A stretch of 6,955 nt of DNA from Candidatus Cloacimonadota bacterium (GTDB lineage: Bacteria; Cloacimonadota; Cloacimonadia; Cloacimonadales; WRIO01), in NCBI GenBank assembly GCA_023230175.1, contig JALNXV010000191.1, forward strand, positions 1-6,955, read 5' to 3'. Numbering within the stretch: position 1 is the stretch's first letter; the number at the start of each line of letters is the position of its first letter. The notes below the pieces were generated by a model. The model worked only from the letters and a program-made list of their open reading frames with translations, was not told the DNA's origin and searched no databases. Below, piece by piece: positions 1-6,884 of this stretch. The position numbers and the translations under genes are program-made.

Positions 1-2
1 AA

Positions 3-188
3 TTTTTAGCTTTAGGTTCAGGTTCCGGTGGTGTTTATTTATATGACATCTCGAACCCAACAACACCGATTCTTATAGATAATCTTAATGAAGATGAAAT
101 CGGATATGTTTATAAAGTCTTGTTTTTCAAAAACGAATTATATATCAGTAGTAAATCTCGTGGGATAGTTAGGTATCAAGTACAATGA
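3..188 (+). CDS. C-terminal part of an LVIVD-type beta-propeller repeat protein (5' end outside window)
   Basis: An open frame enters from the left edge and ends at TGA 186-188, giving 61 residues. They contain the signature of LVIVD-like propeller blades: GGVYLYDISNPTTP, then a final blade ending ELYISSKSRGIVRY. The segment aligns without gaps to the last 61 residues (289-349) of the next gene, with about 26 identities, so the two are tandem paralogues. The family is generally extracytoplasmic and often lipid-anchored; its molecular role is not established. The start, and any signal peptide, lie outside the window. No terminator is visible in the 52 bp before the next gene, so co-transcription is plausible. 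Family membership is well supported; function is unknown. Confidence 0.8.
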   Translation, partial: FLALGSGSGGVYLYDISNPTTPILIDNLNEDEIGYVYKVLFFKNELYISSKSRGIVRYQVQ

Positions 189-240
189 GATTTAAACCAA
201 ATTTGTTAAAAAATAATTTATATTTCGAGGAGTTTTAGAT

Positions 241-1290
241 ATGAAAAAAACGTTAATGTTAATTATATCAGTTATGTTGCTTTTAAATGCTTGTTCTAAG
301 GCAAATGATCCTTACACTCCACAAGATGAAAGCATTTTACAGAAAGTACAAACCTACAATATAACAGGACAACCTGTAGATATTGATATTTCAAATGAAT
401 GTGTAATAGTTGCAGAAGATTTAGTTGGTTTAAGCATTTTCAATCGTAATACCGGAGAAAAGTATATAAGTATTGATGAATTACCTGAAACAGGTCAATT
501 AAGAAAAACAATTATTGTAAGATACAATTCTGAAGATAATTGTATTTTATTTTTTGATAGGACTATATCTGATAAGCATAAATTACATTACTTGTCACTT
601 TCTAATCTTTCAAATAACATTGAAGATTATCAAATTGTCGAAAAACTTAAATTAAATAATATGTCTCATATAAGAGATTTTATATTCAATATCAATACAA
701 GTTCTAATAAAATAGATGTTTTTTTTGCCGGATTCCAGAGTAACAAAAATCAAATTGGTACTACAACTTTTGATATTAATACAAATGATATTATTGGACA
801 AATGTCTTTAGCAGAAGTACCTAATGCCATCAATAAAATAGTTTTAACAGATACTCATATCATAACAGCAATGGGACAAAGAGGGGTATATATCATTGAT
901 AAGTCTGACATAAATAATCTCATAAGTCAAGTTGACACACCGGGTGATGCACAATCAATAGTTGTTAAAGATAATATTGTATATGTTGCTGATTTACATC
1001 AAGGTTTACAATTAGTAGATATTACAGACATTACAAATCCTGTTTTACTGGAGAATTCTTATAATATGTCCGGAGAAGCAGTATCAATAGATATACATAA
1101 TAATCACTTAGCAGTTGCCTCTAATACCGGTGGTTTATATATATATGATATTAGTGATATATTATCTCCTAAGTTATTAGAAAGAAAGTTAATGAGTGAG
1201 ATTGGATATCTTTATAAAGTTCAGTTTTATCAAGATGATTTATATGTTGCCAGTAGAGATAAAGGTGTAATAAGGTACTCATTTAAATAA
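241..1290 (+). CDS. LVIVD-repeat beta-propeller lipoprotein, function unknown
   Basis: This 349-residue protein begins with a lipoprotein signal peptide: MKK, a hydrophobic stretch at residues 4-15, then the lipobox LNAC with Cys18 as the acylated residue. Ser19 at +2 suggests outer-membrane rather than inner-membrane retention if E. coli-like sorting applies. The rest is built of degenerate blade-like repeats (roughly 44-70, 196-222, 236-270, 278-313 and 325-346). Each has a strand of the type 'IVYVAD' followed by 'GLQLVDITD..NP' or 'GLYIYDISD'. Residues 90-190 are more divergent. A single-domain beta-propeller on the periplasmic or outer face is inferred. The start is set by GAGGAG at 227-232, 8 nt before the ATG. 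It lies directly downstream of a paralogue and ends just before a strong terminator. No enzyme motif is seen; a scaffold or surface protein-binding role is only a guess. Confidence 0.85.
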   Translation: MKKTLMLIISVMLLLNACSKANDPYTPQDESILQKVQTYNITGQPVDIDISNECVIVAEDLVGLSIFNRNTGEKYISIDELPETGQLRKTIIVRYNSEDNCILFFDRTISDKHKLHYLSLSNLSNNIEDYQIVEKLKLNNMSHIRDFIFNINTSSNKIDVFFAGFQSNKNQIGTTTFDINTNDIIGQMSLAEVPNAINKIVLTDTHIITAMGQRGVYIIDKSDINNLISQVDTPGDAQSIVVKDNIVYVADLHQGLQLVDITDITNPVLLENSYNMSGEAVSIDIHNNHLAVASNTGGLYIYDISDILSPKLLERKLMSEIGYLYKVQFYQDDLYVASRDKGVIRYSFK

Positions 1291-1303
1291 GATTTAATTG
1301 ATA

Positions 1304-1333
1304 AAAAAACGCTCCCTCTTGGGAGCGTTTTTT
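1304..1333. terminator. Bidirectional intrinsic terminator between convergent genes
   Basis: A perfect 7-bp GC-rich stem, CGCTCCC (1310-1316) with GGGAGCG (1321-1327), has a 4-nt TCTT loop. It is flanked by A6 (1304-1309) and T6 (1328-1333), which extend the pairing and provide a T-run on either strand. It lies 13 nt after the lipoprotein stop and 7 nt from the phosphoglycerate kinase stop, so it can end transcription from both sides. Confidence 0.93.
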
Positions 1334-1340
1334 ATTATTT

Positions 1341-2642
1341 TTAAAAAGTTTTTACTTTATCAACTAAAGTCTCTATAGTATCTAATTTCCAGGGAGACCC
1401 GTGTTCAATAGCAGTCAAAATAGTTCCGCCACCGGTAAAAAAGTAATAATTATGTTCGTCAATGCTTGACCAATACATTTCAGGCAATAAAAGCTTATAT
1501 TCTTGTAAAGTATCTCCTCCGCCATAAAGTTTTAAAGCGTGCTTATTTCTATCAATCAATGAATATAATCCAATAGTTCCTTCGGTAAAATAAGGTGTTA
1601 AGCCCATCACAGCATTCACAAAAAAGGTACCTGTACGCATAATAGTTTTCTTAAGTTGTTCATTAGAATATGATTCTTTAGCAATATCTAAGATATAATT
1701 TAACTTAGTACCGGGTTGTAAATCTGAAATCTTATGAACACGATATTGACCTTCAATTTTATCTTCTAAAGTATCGGATTCAACAATAAATTCAGGTTCG
1801 ATGACTTTATCCGGATATCTTTCTGCTAATTTAACAAAACGTTCAGCAATTTGAATGTCTTCATCACTGATACCCTTAATTTGCAGGTTATATTTAGTAG
1901 CGAGGTATGCATTAAAGATAACACCGCCAAGAATAAGATTATCTGCACTATGTAGCAGTGCTTCGAGAGGTTTAATCTTAGTATCAAATTTAGCACCGGC
2001 AATGATAGCAGTTAAAGGTTTTTTAGGCGTAAAGATAGCGGATAAATGTTTAATCTCTTTTTGCATTAAAAGTCCGGCATAAGATGGTAGATATTCGACA
2101 GGAGTTACAGTAGAAGCATGAGGTTGCCATGATCCAAAAGCATCATTAACAAAGACTTCTGCTAAACCGGCTAATTGCTTACCAAAATCTTTTTTATATT
2201 TACCATTATCTTCTTCTCCAATAAAAAATCTTGTATTAGGTAAATAAATACCATCAAATTTACCGGCTTTAAGGTCTTTGAGGTTAAAATTTATTGAGGT
2301 ATCTAAGCCGACATATCCATTATCTTCTAATTTTACACATTCCGGAATGATAAAATGTAAACCATATTTATACTCAAGATATTCAACAATGGGTTTAACA
2401 TCTTCATCCGGTGAAATAGTTATTTTACCTGTTTTCTTATCTTTAGGTCTTCCGATATGAGTCATTAAAATTGGTTTTCCACCTTTTTTCAAAATGTGAA
2501 TTATAGTTGGGATAGTTGCATCAATTCGGTAAGTATCTTTTATCTTACCTTTTTTCACAACATTATGGTCAACCCTGACCAAGACGATTTTCTTATTAAG
2601 ATCTGCGTCTTGAATGATAGGGAGTGATCCTTGATTCGACAT
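1341..2642 (-). CDS. pgk: Phosphoglycerate kinase, divergent form
   Basis: The 433-residue product (family usually about 390-420) is recognisable along its length as phosphoglycerate kinase, which exchanges phosphate between 1,3-bisphosphoglycerate and ADP in glycolysis/gluconeogenesis. N-domain substrate motifs are present: VRVDHNV (D25, N27), R39, HIGRP (H62, R65), NTRF (R138), and VNDAFG with H175. Nucleotide-side motifs include GAK (K218) with K222, GGGDT (374-378) and TGGGT (403-407). Several usual signatures are altered. The GTAHRAH segment reads GSWQPH (170-175), so the arginine next to the substrate is missing. WNGPMGVFE reads VNAVMGLTP (342-350). The GGGM before the hinge reads GGVI. 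It is therefore either a true but diverged enzyme or a paralogue with shifted activity. The start is ATG 2642, placed by GGAGG at 2648-2652; an in-frame TTG 12 nt upstream overlaps that site and is rejected. The gene is monocistronic in view, with its own promoter and terminator. Confidence 0.88.
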   Translation of the reverse strand: MSNQGSLPIIQDADLNKKIVLVRVDHNVVKKGKIKDTYRIDATIPTIIHILKKGGKPILMTHIGRPKDKKTGKITISPDEDVKPIVEYLEYKYGLHFIIPECVKLEDNGYVGLDTSINFNLKDLKAGKFDGIYLPNTRFFIGEEDNGKYKKDFGKQLAGLAEVFVNDAFGSWQPHASTVTPVEYLPSYAGLLMQKEIKHLSAIFTPKKPLTAIIAGAKFDTKIKPLEALLHSADNLILGGVIFNAYLATKYNLQIKGISDEDIQIAERFVKLAERYPDKVIEPEFIVESDTLEDKIEGQYRVHKISDLQPGTKLNYILDIAKESYSNEQLKKTIMRTGTFFVNAVMGLTPYFTEGTIGLYSLIDRNKHALKLYGGGDTLQEYKLLLPEMYWSSIDEHNYYFFTGGGTILTAIEHGSPWKLDTIETLVDKVKTF

Positions 2643-2647
2643 TTCAG

Positions 2648-2652
2648 CCTCC
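2648..2652 (-). promoter_or_regulatory. Ribosome-binding site of pgk
   Basis: On the minus strand GGAGG stands 5 nt before ATG 2642. It decides the start: the longer frame from TTG 2654 would begin inside this site. Confidence 0.85.
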
Positions 2653-2669
2653 AAGATTTTTTTTTATTT

Positions 2670-2699
2670 ATTGTATAAAAAACCTTATCAATATGTCAA
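2670..2699 (-). promoter_or_regulatory. Sigma-70-type promoter of pgk
   Basis: Read on the minus strand, TTGACA (2694-2699, perfect -35) is followed after 18 nt by TACAAT (2670-2675, five of six matches to the -10 consensus). Transcription would start near 2662-2664, leaving a leader of about 20 nt with the GGAGG site. This is the best promoter in the window. Confidence 0.75.
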
Positions 2700-2839
2700 T
2701 GATTTTTTTATATTATTATCTTTTTATAAATTAAAAAGTTGATAAAAATCATAACAATATATCAATAATCCGTAGAATCCCATTAATCAATAGTATTAAA
2801 TATGCTTACAAATAAAACTACAATTCACTATTTATTGAT
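2687..2839. promoter_or_regulatory. Repeated ATCAATA motif in the pgk/skp divergent intergenic region
   Basis: ATCAATA occurs at 2687-2693, 2761-2767 and 2786-2792, and its reverse complement TATTGAT at 2833-2839. The first copy abuts the pgk -35 inside the spacer; the last overlaps the candidate -35 (TTGATT 2835-2840) of the rightward cluster. They could be operator sites for a shared regulator. They could equally be -35-like TTGAT strings that are common in AT-rich DNA. Confidence 0.25.
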
Positions 2840-2863
2840 TTTTTGATTGACCTTTTTTGTAAT
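2835..2863 (+). promoter_or_regulatory. Candidate promoter of the skp-lpxD-lpxC/fabZ-lpxA cluster
   Basis: TTGATT (2835-2840, four of six -35 matches) and TGTAAT (2858-2863, five of six -10 matches) are 17 nt apart. The -10 lacks the normally critical A at its second position. A nearby TTGACC (2847-2852) has no good partner at 16-18 nt. The start point would be about 45 nt before the skp ATG. This is the most plausible of several weak options. Confidence 0.35.
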
Positions 2864-2906
2864 ATCTTTTTTTATGGTTCGTAATAATTTTTAAGTTAAT
2901 AAAATT

Positions 2907-2911
2907 GGAGG
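2907..2911 (+). promoter_or_regulatory. Ribosome-binding site of skp
   Basis: GGAGG lies 5 nt before ATG 2917, the same spacing as at pgk. It shows that the in-frame TTG at 2905 is not the start, because that codon overlaps the site and would put charged residues ahead of the signal peptide. Confidence 0.85.
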
Positions 2912-2916
2912 AAACA

Positions 2917-3435
2917 ATGAAAAAAATAATTTTAATAATTATGCTTCTATTAGGATTCACATTTGGTCTATTAGCACAAAATGTAAAGCTTGCTTACATT
3001 GATAGTAATAGAATTATGACAGAATGTAATGATACCAAAGAAGCTCAAGAGCTATTTCAACAAGACAGAGCTAATTGGGACAAGCAAATTGATGATTTAA
3101 CTGCAGAGATTCAAAGACTTGAAACTGAATATGAAACAAGGAAATTAACACTTTCAGAAACAGGTAAAAAAGAAGCTGAAGCAAGAATTACTGAAAAATT
3201 AAAAGAACGTCAAACTCAACTCGAAAATATCTACGGCGAAGATGGTCTCGCAGCAAGAAGAAATGCTGAACTCTTAGCTCCAATTATGGAAAAACTCAGA
3301 GCAATTATTGATAGAGTTGCTATTGATGAAAACTATGCAATGATCTTTGATATTGCTGCAGGCAGTGTTCTTTGGGCTAAACCTAATATGGACATAACAC
3401 AGCAATTAATCGTTGAAATGAATAAAGTTGAATAA
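2917..3435 (+). CDS. skp: Skp/OmpH-family periplasmic chaperone
   Basis: The 172-residue protein opens with a signal peptide (MKK, hydrophobic core 4-19, likely cleavage near A20). The mature start VKLAYIDSNRIM is typical of OmpH/Skp. Residues about 40-118 are highly charged and helical with heptad-like spacing, matching the long alpha-hairpin tentacles of Skp. The C-terminal part returns to the core: NYAMIFDIAAGSVLWAKP, then 'MDITQQLIVEMN', as in the family. Skp trimers hold unfolded outer-membrane proteins in the periplasm on the way to the Bam complex. In many diderms skp stands between bamA and lpxD; here bamA is absent upstream and skp leads the cluster. The stop is 2 nt before lpxD, implying co-transcription and coupled translation. 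The family call is firm; client proteins are inferred. Confidence 0.9.
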   Translation: MKKIILIIMLLLGFTFGLLAQNVKLAYIDSNRIMTECNDTKEAQELFQQDRANWDKQIDDLTAEIQRLETEYETRKLTLSETGKKEAEARITEKLKERQTQLENIYGEDGLAARRNAELLAPIMEKLRAIIDRVAIDENYAMIFDIAAGSVLWAKPNMDITQQLIVEMNKVE

Positions 3436-3437
3436 TA

Positions 3438-4469
3438 ATGAGACTCTTGAAATTTAATATTTCATTAGATACAATTTTAGCCATAACTCAAGGTAAATGC
3501 AACTCTCAAACTGATAAAACAATAAATAATGTAGCTGAACTTGATGAAGCAAACAAAAATTCTTTATGTTTTTATGAAAATATCAAATATAAAGATAAAT
3601 TTAACATATCTTCAGCAGGCTTTGTTTTAGTTCCACGAGACTTAGATTTAAACGAAAAAGAAAATCAAATTCTTATAAAAGTGGATAAACCATATCTATC
3701 TTTTATGACAATCCTAACATGGTATCTCGAGCAAGAGAAAAAATCCTTTATTCCTACAATTTCACCCAATACAGACATATCAAATTCTGCTAAAATAGGT
3801 CATAATGTACACATAGCACCCTTTGCTGTTATTGGAAATAATGTAAAAATTGGCAATAACTCATACATAGGATCTAATGTAGTTATTATGAATGATGTAT
3901 GTATTGGAGAAAATGTTAAAATATATTCAAACGTCACTGTATATGAAAATTGTAAAATCGGTAATAACTCCATCTTACATTCAGGTGTGGTTATTGGGGC
4001 AGATGGTTTTGGATATACTCTTATTGATGGAAATCAAGTAAAGATACCTCAAGTAGGTAATGTTGTAATCGAAGATGATGTTGAGATTGGAGCAAATACT
4101 TGTATTGATAGAGCTACAATCGGCTCAACTATTATAAAATCAAATTCCAAGATTGATAACTTAGTTCAAGTCGGACATAACTGCACTATCGAAGAACACA
4201 GCATTTTATGTGCTCAAGTAGGATTAGCCGGTAATACTCACATAGGTAAAACTGTTTATCTTGCGGGTCAAGTTGGAGTTGGTGGTCATCTAAAAATTGA
4301 TGACGGTACATTAATTGCCGCACAATCCGGAGTTGCAAATTCACTTCCAACCGGACAATATTTCGGCACTCCGGCAATTTCTGCATACGAACAGAAAAAG
4401 ATAATTTATTCACTTAAAGACTTACCTACAGTTGTGCGTTATGTCAAAAAATTGATGAAAGAGAATTAA
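3438..4469 (+). CDS. lpxD: UDP-3-O-acylglucosamine N-acyltransferase LpxD
   Basis: LpxD transfers a beta-hydroxyacyl chain from ACP to the 2-amino group of UDP-3-O-acylglucosamine, the third step of lipid A synthesis in the cytoplasm. The 343-residue length is typical. Residues 1-105 form the N-terminal uridine-binding domain. About 106-310 is a left-handed beta-helix of hexapeptide repeats (for example [20 protein letters not shown]). A C-terminal helix closes the protein. Diagnostic motifs are GADGFGY (187-193), [21 protein letters not shown], and QVGHNC with H247 matching the catalytic His of E. coli LpxD. It starts 2 nt after the skp stop with no strong Shine-Dalgarno sequence, so translation is probably coupled to skp. 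It is followed 2 nt later by lpxC-fabZ. No key residue is missing. Confidence 0.96.
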   Translation: MRLLKFNISLDTILAITQGKCNSQTDKTINNVAELDEANKNSLCFYENIKYKDKFNISSAGFVLVPRDLDLNEKENQILIKVDKPYLSFMTILTWYLEQEKKSFIPTISPNTDISNSAKIGHNVHIAPFAVIGNNVKIGNNSYIGSNVVIMNDVCIGENVKIYSNVTVYENCKIGNNSILHSGVVIGADGFGYTLIDGNQVKIPQVGNVVIEDDVEIGANTCIDRATIGSTIIKSNSKIDNLVQVGHNCTIEEHSILCAQVGLAGNTHIGKTVYLAGQVGVGGHLKIDDGTLIAAQSGVANSLPTGQYFGTPAISAYEQKKIIYSLKDLPTVVRYVKKLMKEN

Positions 4470-4471
4470 AA

Positions 4472-5866
4472 ATGAAAGAATATAAACAAACTATCGCAAA
4501 TCAAACCACCTATACAGGTGTAGGACTTCATACCGGAGAAATCACCACAATTGTTTTTAAACCTGCAGAAAAAAATCAAGGTATTATCTTTATCAGAACT
4601 GATTTAGAAAACTGCCCTAAAATCCCCGCTACTATTGATTATGTCATTGATATATCAAGAGGGACTACCATTGGCATAAAAGGTATTGGCTCTATTTCTA
4701 CAGTTGAACACGTCTTGGCTGCTATCAAAGCACTAAACATTGACAACATAACTGTCGAAGTCAACGGGCCTGAAGTACCTGTTGCTGATGGGAGTGCTAA
4801 CCCTTTTTTTAAATTATTAAAAGAAGCTGAAATTGTCGAACAAGACGAAATTCGTGAATACTTTATCTTTGATGAACCCATCTCTTTTTCCGCTCCGGAA
4901 GACAACGTTGATGTTGTAATTGTACCTTCAAATGAACTCAAAATCACCTTTATGATAGAATTTCAACACAAGCATCTCGGCACACAATATACTTGGCTAC
5001 CAAGCTTAGACTATTTTGAAAAAGAATTTTCTTATGCACGTACCTTCTGTTTCTTGCACGAAATCCTTGCCTTAAGAGAAGCCGGTCTTATCAAAGGAGG
5101 ATCTTTAAACAATGCCCTTGTCTTAGCTGACCCGATTAAAGATAAAGACGAAATAAAAAAATTAAGAACCCTTTTTAACTATCAAGAAGAAATTCAAGTA
5201 AATGAAAAAGGTTTATTAAATACTACTGACGTCAGATATTATAACGAGTTTGTCAGACATAAAGTTGTAGATTTACTCGGAGATATTGCCTTGCTCGGTA
5301 TGCCGATTAAAGGTCATATATTAGCAGCAAGATCCGGTCATAAAACCAATGTCGAACTTGTTAAAAAATTAAAACAAATACAAAAAAAACAAGAATTACA
5401 AAAAATCTATCAAAACAAAAAATTAAATGATGTTGTCTTTGATATTAATGCTATCCAAAAAATATTACCTCATAGATACCCATTCTTACTCGTTGACAAA
5501 ATCATTGAATTCAAACCGGGTGAAAGTATCATAGGAATCAAAAATGTCACCATAAATGAACCCTTCTTCCAAGGACATTTCCCCAATCATCCCGTAATGC
5601 CGGGAGTATTAATTGTTGAAGCAATGGCTCAAACAGGAGGTATTATGCTCCTAAACACTATGGAAAACCCGGAAGATTATGTCGCTTACTTTGCTTCAAT
5701 TGATAATGTGAAATTTAGAAAACCTGTTTTACCCGGAGATACTTTAAGATTCGAACTCAAGTGTACTTCCATGAAAACCTTTCTCACTAAAATGCATGGT
5801 GAAGCTTACGTAGGCAATGATAAAGTGTGCGAAGGTGATTTTATGGCAAAAGTAATGAAAAAATAA
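4472..5866 (+). CDS. lpxC/fabZ: Bifunctional LpxC-FabZ fusion: UDP-3-O-acyl-GlcNAc deacetylase / 3-hydroxyacyl-ACP dehydratase
   Basis: Two complete enzymes share one 464-residue chain. Residues 1-300 are LpxC, the zinc deacetylase making the committed step of lipid A synthesis. Visible are VGLHTG (17-22), TVEH with catalytic E79 and zinc ligand H80, [15 protein letters not shown] with zinc ligands H263 and D267, and RSGH with H290 matching catalytic His265 of E. coli. Residues about 318-464 are FabZ, the hotdog-fold dehydratase of fatty acid elongation: [24 protein letters not shown] with catalytic H369, and VEAMAQ with E383. A Lys/Gln-rich linker (about 299-317) joins them. There is no internal stop or frameshift. 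The fusion is known from Bacteroidota and relatives. It sits 2 nt after lpxD and 12 nt before lpxA, with only a weak AAAGAG-type site upstream. All catalytic residues expected for both halves are present. Confidence 0.96.
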   Translation: MKEYKQTIANQTTYTGVGLHTGEITTIVFKPAEKNQGIIFIRTDLENCPKIPATIDYVIDISRGTTIGIKGIGSISTVEHVLAAIKALNIDNITVEVNGPEVPVADGSANPFFKLLKEAEIVEQDEIREYFIFDEPISFSAPEDNVDVVIVPSNELKITFMIEFQHKHLGTQYTWLPSLDYFEKEFSYARTFCFLHEILALREAGLIKGGSLNNALVLADPIKDKDEIKKLRTLFNYQEEIQVNEKGLLNTTDVRYYNEFVRHKVVDLLGDIALLGMPIKGHILAARSGHKTNVELVKKLKQIQKKQELQKIYQNKKLNDVVFDINAIQKILPHRYPFLLVDKIIEFKPGESIIGIKNVTINEPFFQGHFPNHPVMPGVLIVEAMAQTGGIMLLNTMENPEDYVAYFASIDNVKFRKPVLPGDTLRFELKCTSMKTFLTKMHGEAYVGNDKVCEGDFMAKVMKK

Positions 5867-5878
5867 AAAGAGGCTATT

Positions 5879-6667
5879 ATGGTGCAAATTCATCCTACTG
5901 CAATAGTTCATCCTGATGTTGAGCTTGGTGAAAATGTAATTATCGGACCCTATGCGGTCATTGGACAATATGTAAAAATTGACGATTATACCGAAGTTAT
6001 GACCCACGCTGTTATTGACGGAAGAACTACCATTGGCAAAAACAATAAAATTTACCCATCTGCTAGCATTGGATTACCTCCTCAGGATTTAAAATACGAA
6101 GGTGAACCAACTAAATTAATCATCGGCGATAACAACCATATCCGTGAATTTTCAACTATTCACTTATCTGCAACACTTGACGAAAATACTGTTGTCGGCT
6201 CAAATAACTTGATTATGGCTTATGCTCATATCGCTCATAATTGCCAAGTAGGCAGTAATATAGTTATCGCAAATGCAGCCAATCTTGCTGGTCACGTGCA
6301 TTTACATGACTTTGTTGTCATTGGTGGCGTAACCGCTATTCACCAATTCGTTAGAATCGGTGAGTATGCTTTTGTTGGTGGTGGATCAGGAGTAAAAAAA
6401 GATGTTCCTCCATATACTCGCGGTCAAGGTATGGGAAAATATAAGATTGTTGGCTTAAATTCTGTCGGTCTCTCAAGAAAAGGCTTTTCTGCTGAAAAAA
6501 TTGAAGCTATTAAAAAAATGTATAGGCTATTTTACCTATCAAAAATGAATGTTTCTCAAGCTATCACTGAAGCTGACAAAATGACAGATTTAACAACAGA
6601 ACAAAAAATATTTCTTAACTTTGTAAAAAATTCTTCTCGAGGTATCTGCCGATATATGAACGAATAA
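5879..6667 (+). CDS. lpxA: Acyl-ACP:UDP-N-acetylglucosamine O-acyltransferase LpxA
   Basis: LpxA catalyses the first step of lipid A synthesis, moving a beta-hydroxyacyl group from ACP to the 3-OH of UDP-GlcNAc. The 262 residues equal the E. coli length. Residues 1-190 form the left-handed beta-helix of hexapeptide repeats; about 190-262 is the helical C-terminal domain. Family motifs are PPQDLKYEGE (67-76), AHIAHNC with H120 as the catalytic base equivalent to E. coli His125, NLAGHV, GGVTAIHQF (149-157), and DVPPYTRGQG. The acyl-ruler position (E. coli Gly173) aligns with G168, so there is no bulky block to a C14-length chain; chain length remains inference. AAAGAGG at 5867-5873, 5 nt before the ATG, is a good ribosome site. 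It is the last gene of the cluster, ahead of a terminator. Confidence 0.96.
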   Translation: MVQIHPTAIVHPDVELGENVIIGPYAVIGQYVKIDDYTEVMTHAVIDGRTTIGKNNKIYPSASIGLPPQDLKYEGEPTKLIIGDNNHIREFSTIHLSATLDENTVVGSNNLIMAYAHIAHNCQVGSNIVIANAANLAGHVHLHDFVVIGGVTAIHQFVRIGEYAFVGGGSGVKKDVPPYTRGQGMGKYKIVGLNSVGLSRKGFSAEKIEAIKKMYRLFYLSKMNVSQAITEADKMTDLTTEQKIFLNFVKNSSRGICRYMNE

Positions 6668-6685
6668 ATATTATATTAAGATATT

Positions 6686-6720
6686 AAGCCTTTTGTAATT
6701 AACAACAAAAGGCTTTTTTT
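6686..6720 (+). terminator. Intrinsic terminator after lpxA
   Basis: AAGCCTTTTGT (6686-6696) pairs perfectly with ACAAAAGGCTT (6705-6715) around an 8-nt loop. It is followed by an uninterrupted T-run (6714-6720). It lies 18 nt after the lpxA stop and closes the skp-lpxD-lpxC/fabZ-lpxA transcript. Confidence 0.92.
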
Positions 6721-6759
6721 ATCTAATACTTTGCTTGAATTATTAAAAAAAGTACAGGC

Positions 6760-6793
6760 GACCTCCAAGATGCTTTTTTCCATCCTGGAGGTC
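6760..6793. repeat. Long intergenic hairpin (inverted repeat), role unknown
   Basis: GACCTCCAAGATG (6760-6772) pairs with CATCCTGGAGGTC (6781-6793): 13 positions with one A/C mismatch, around an 8-nt T-rich loop. On the plus strand no T-run follows, so it is not a plus-strand terminator. On the minus strand a run of seven T (6745-6751) begins 8 nt after the hairpin, so it could be a poor leftward terminator for a gene to the right. A dispersed palindromic (REP-like) element is the alternative. The arms are GC-rich compared with the surroundings. Confidence 0.6.
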
Positions 6794-6884
6794 CCTTAAA
6801 GAGTAATTATAATTAAAATAAATAAGGCTATTAAATAATATCAAATATTGTTCTACGAGTTCCCGGCTTGTTGAAAAACAAGGG

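Noticed and set aside
1855..2460. Plus-strand open frames opposite pgk (1855-2082 and 2278-2460)
   Set aside because: They are antisense to a well-supported enzyme gene, show no family features and lack ribosome sites.
1341..2654. Longer pgk frame starting at TTG 2654
   Set aside because: The TTG overlaps the GGAGG ribosome site; ATG 2642 has ideal 5-nt spacing and the extra residues have no family counterpart.
2847..2878. TTGACC (2847-2852) with TATGGT (2873-2878) as the cluster promoter
   Set aside because: The 20-nt spacing is too long and the -10 matches only four of six; the 17-nt-spaced pair at 2835-2863 fits better.
2905..3435. Longer skp frame starting at TTG 2905
   Set aside because: The TTG overlaps the GGAGG site and would add acidic residues before a clean MKK signal peptide; ATG 2917 is preferred.
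4186..4947. Minus-strand open frames opposite lpxD and lpxC (4186-4413 and 4639-4947)
   Set aside because: They are shadows of strongly conserved coding sequence with no recognisable protein features.
5840..5879. Frameshift or split between the fusion gene and lpxA
   Set aside because: The FabZ half ends normally ([10 protein letters not shown]), and lpxA has its own ribosome site and a full N-terminus.
5744..6007. Minus-strand open frame across the fabZ/lpxA junction
   Set aside because: It is antisense to two conserved genes and has no domain or promoter support.
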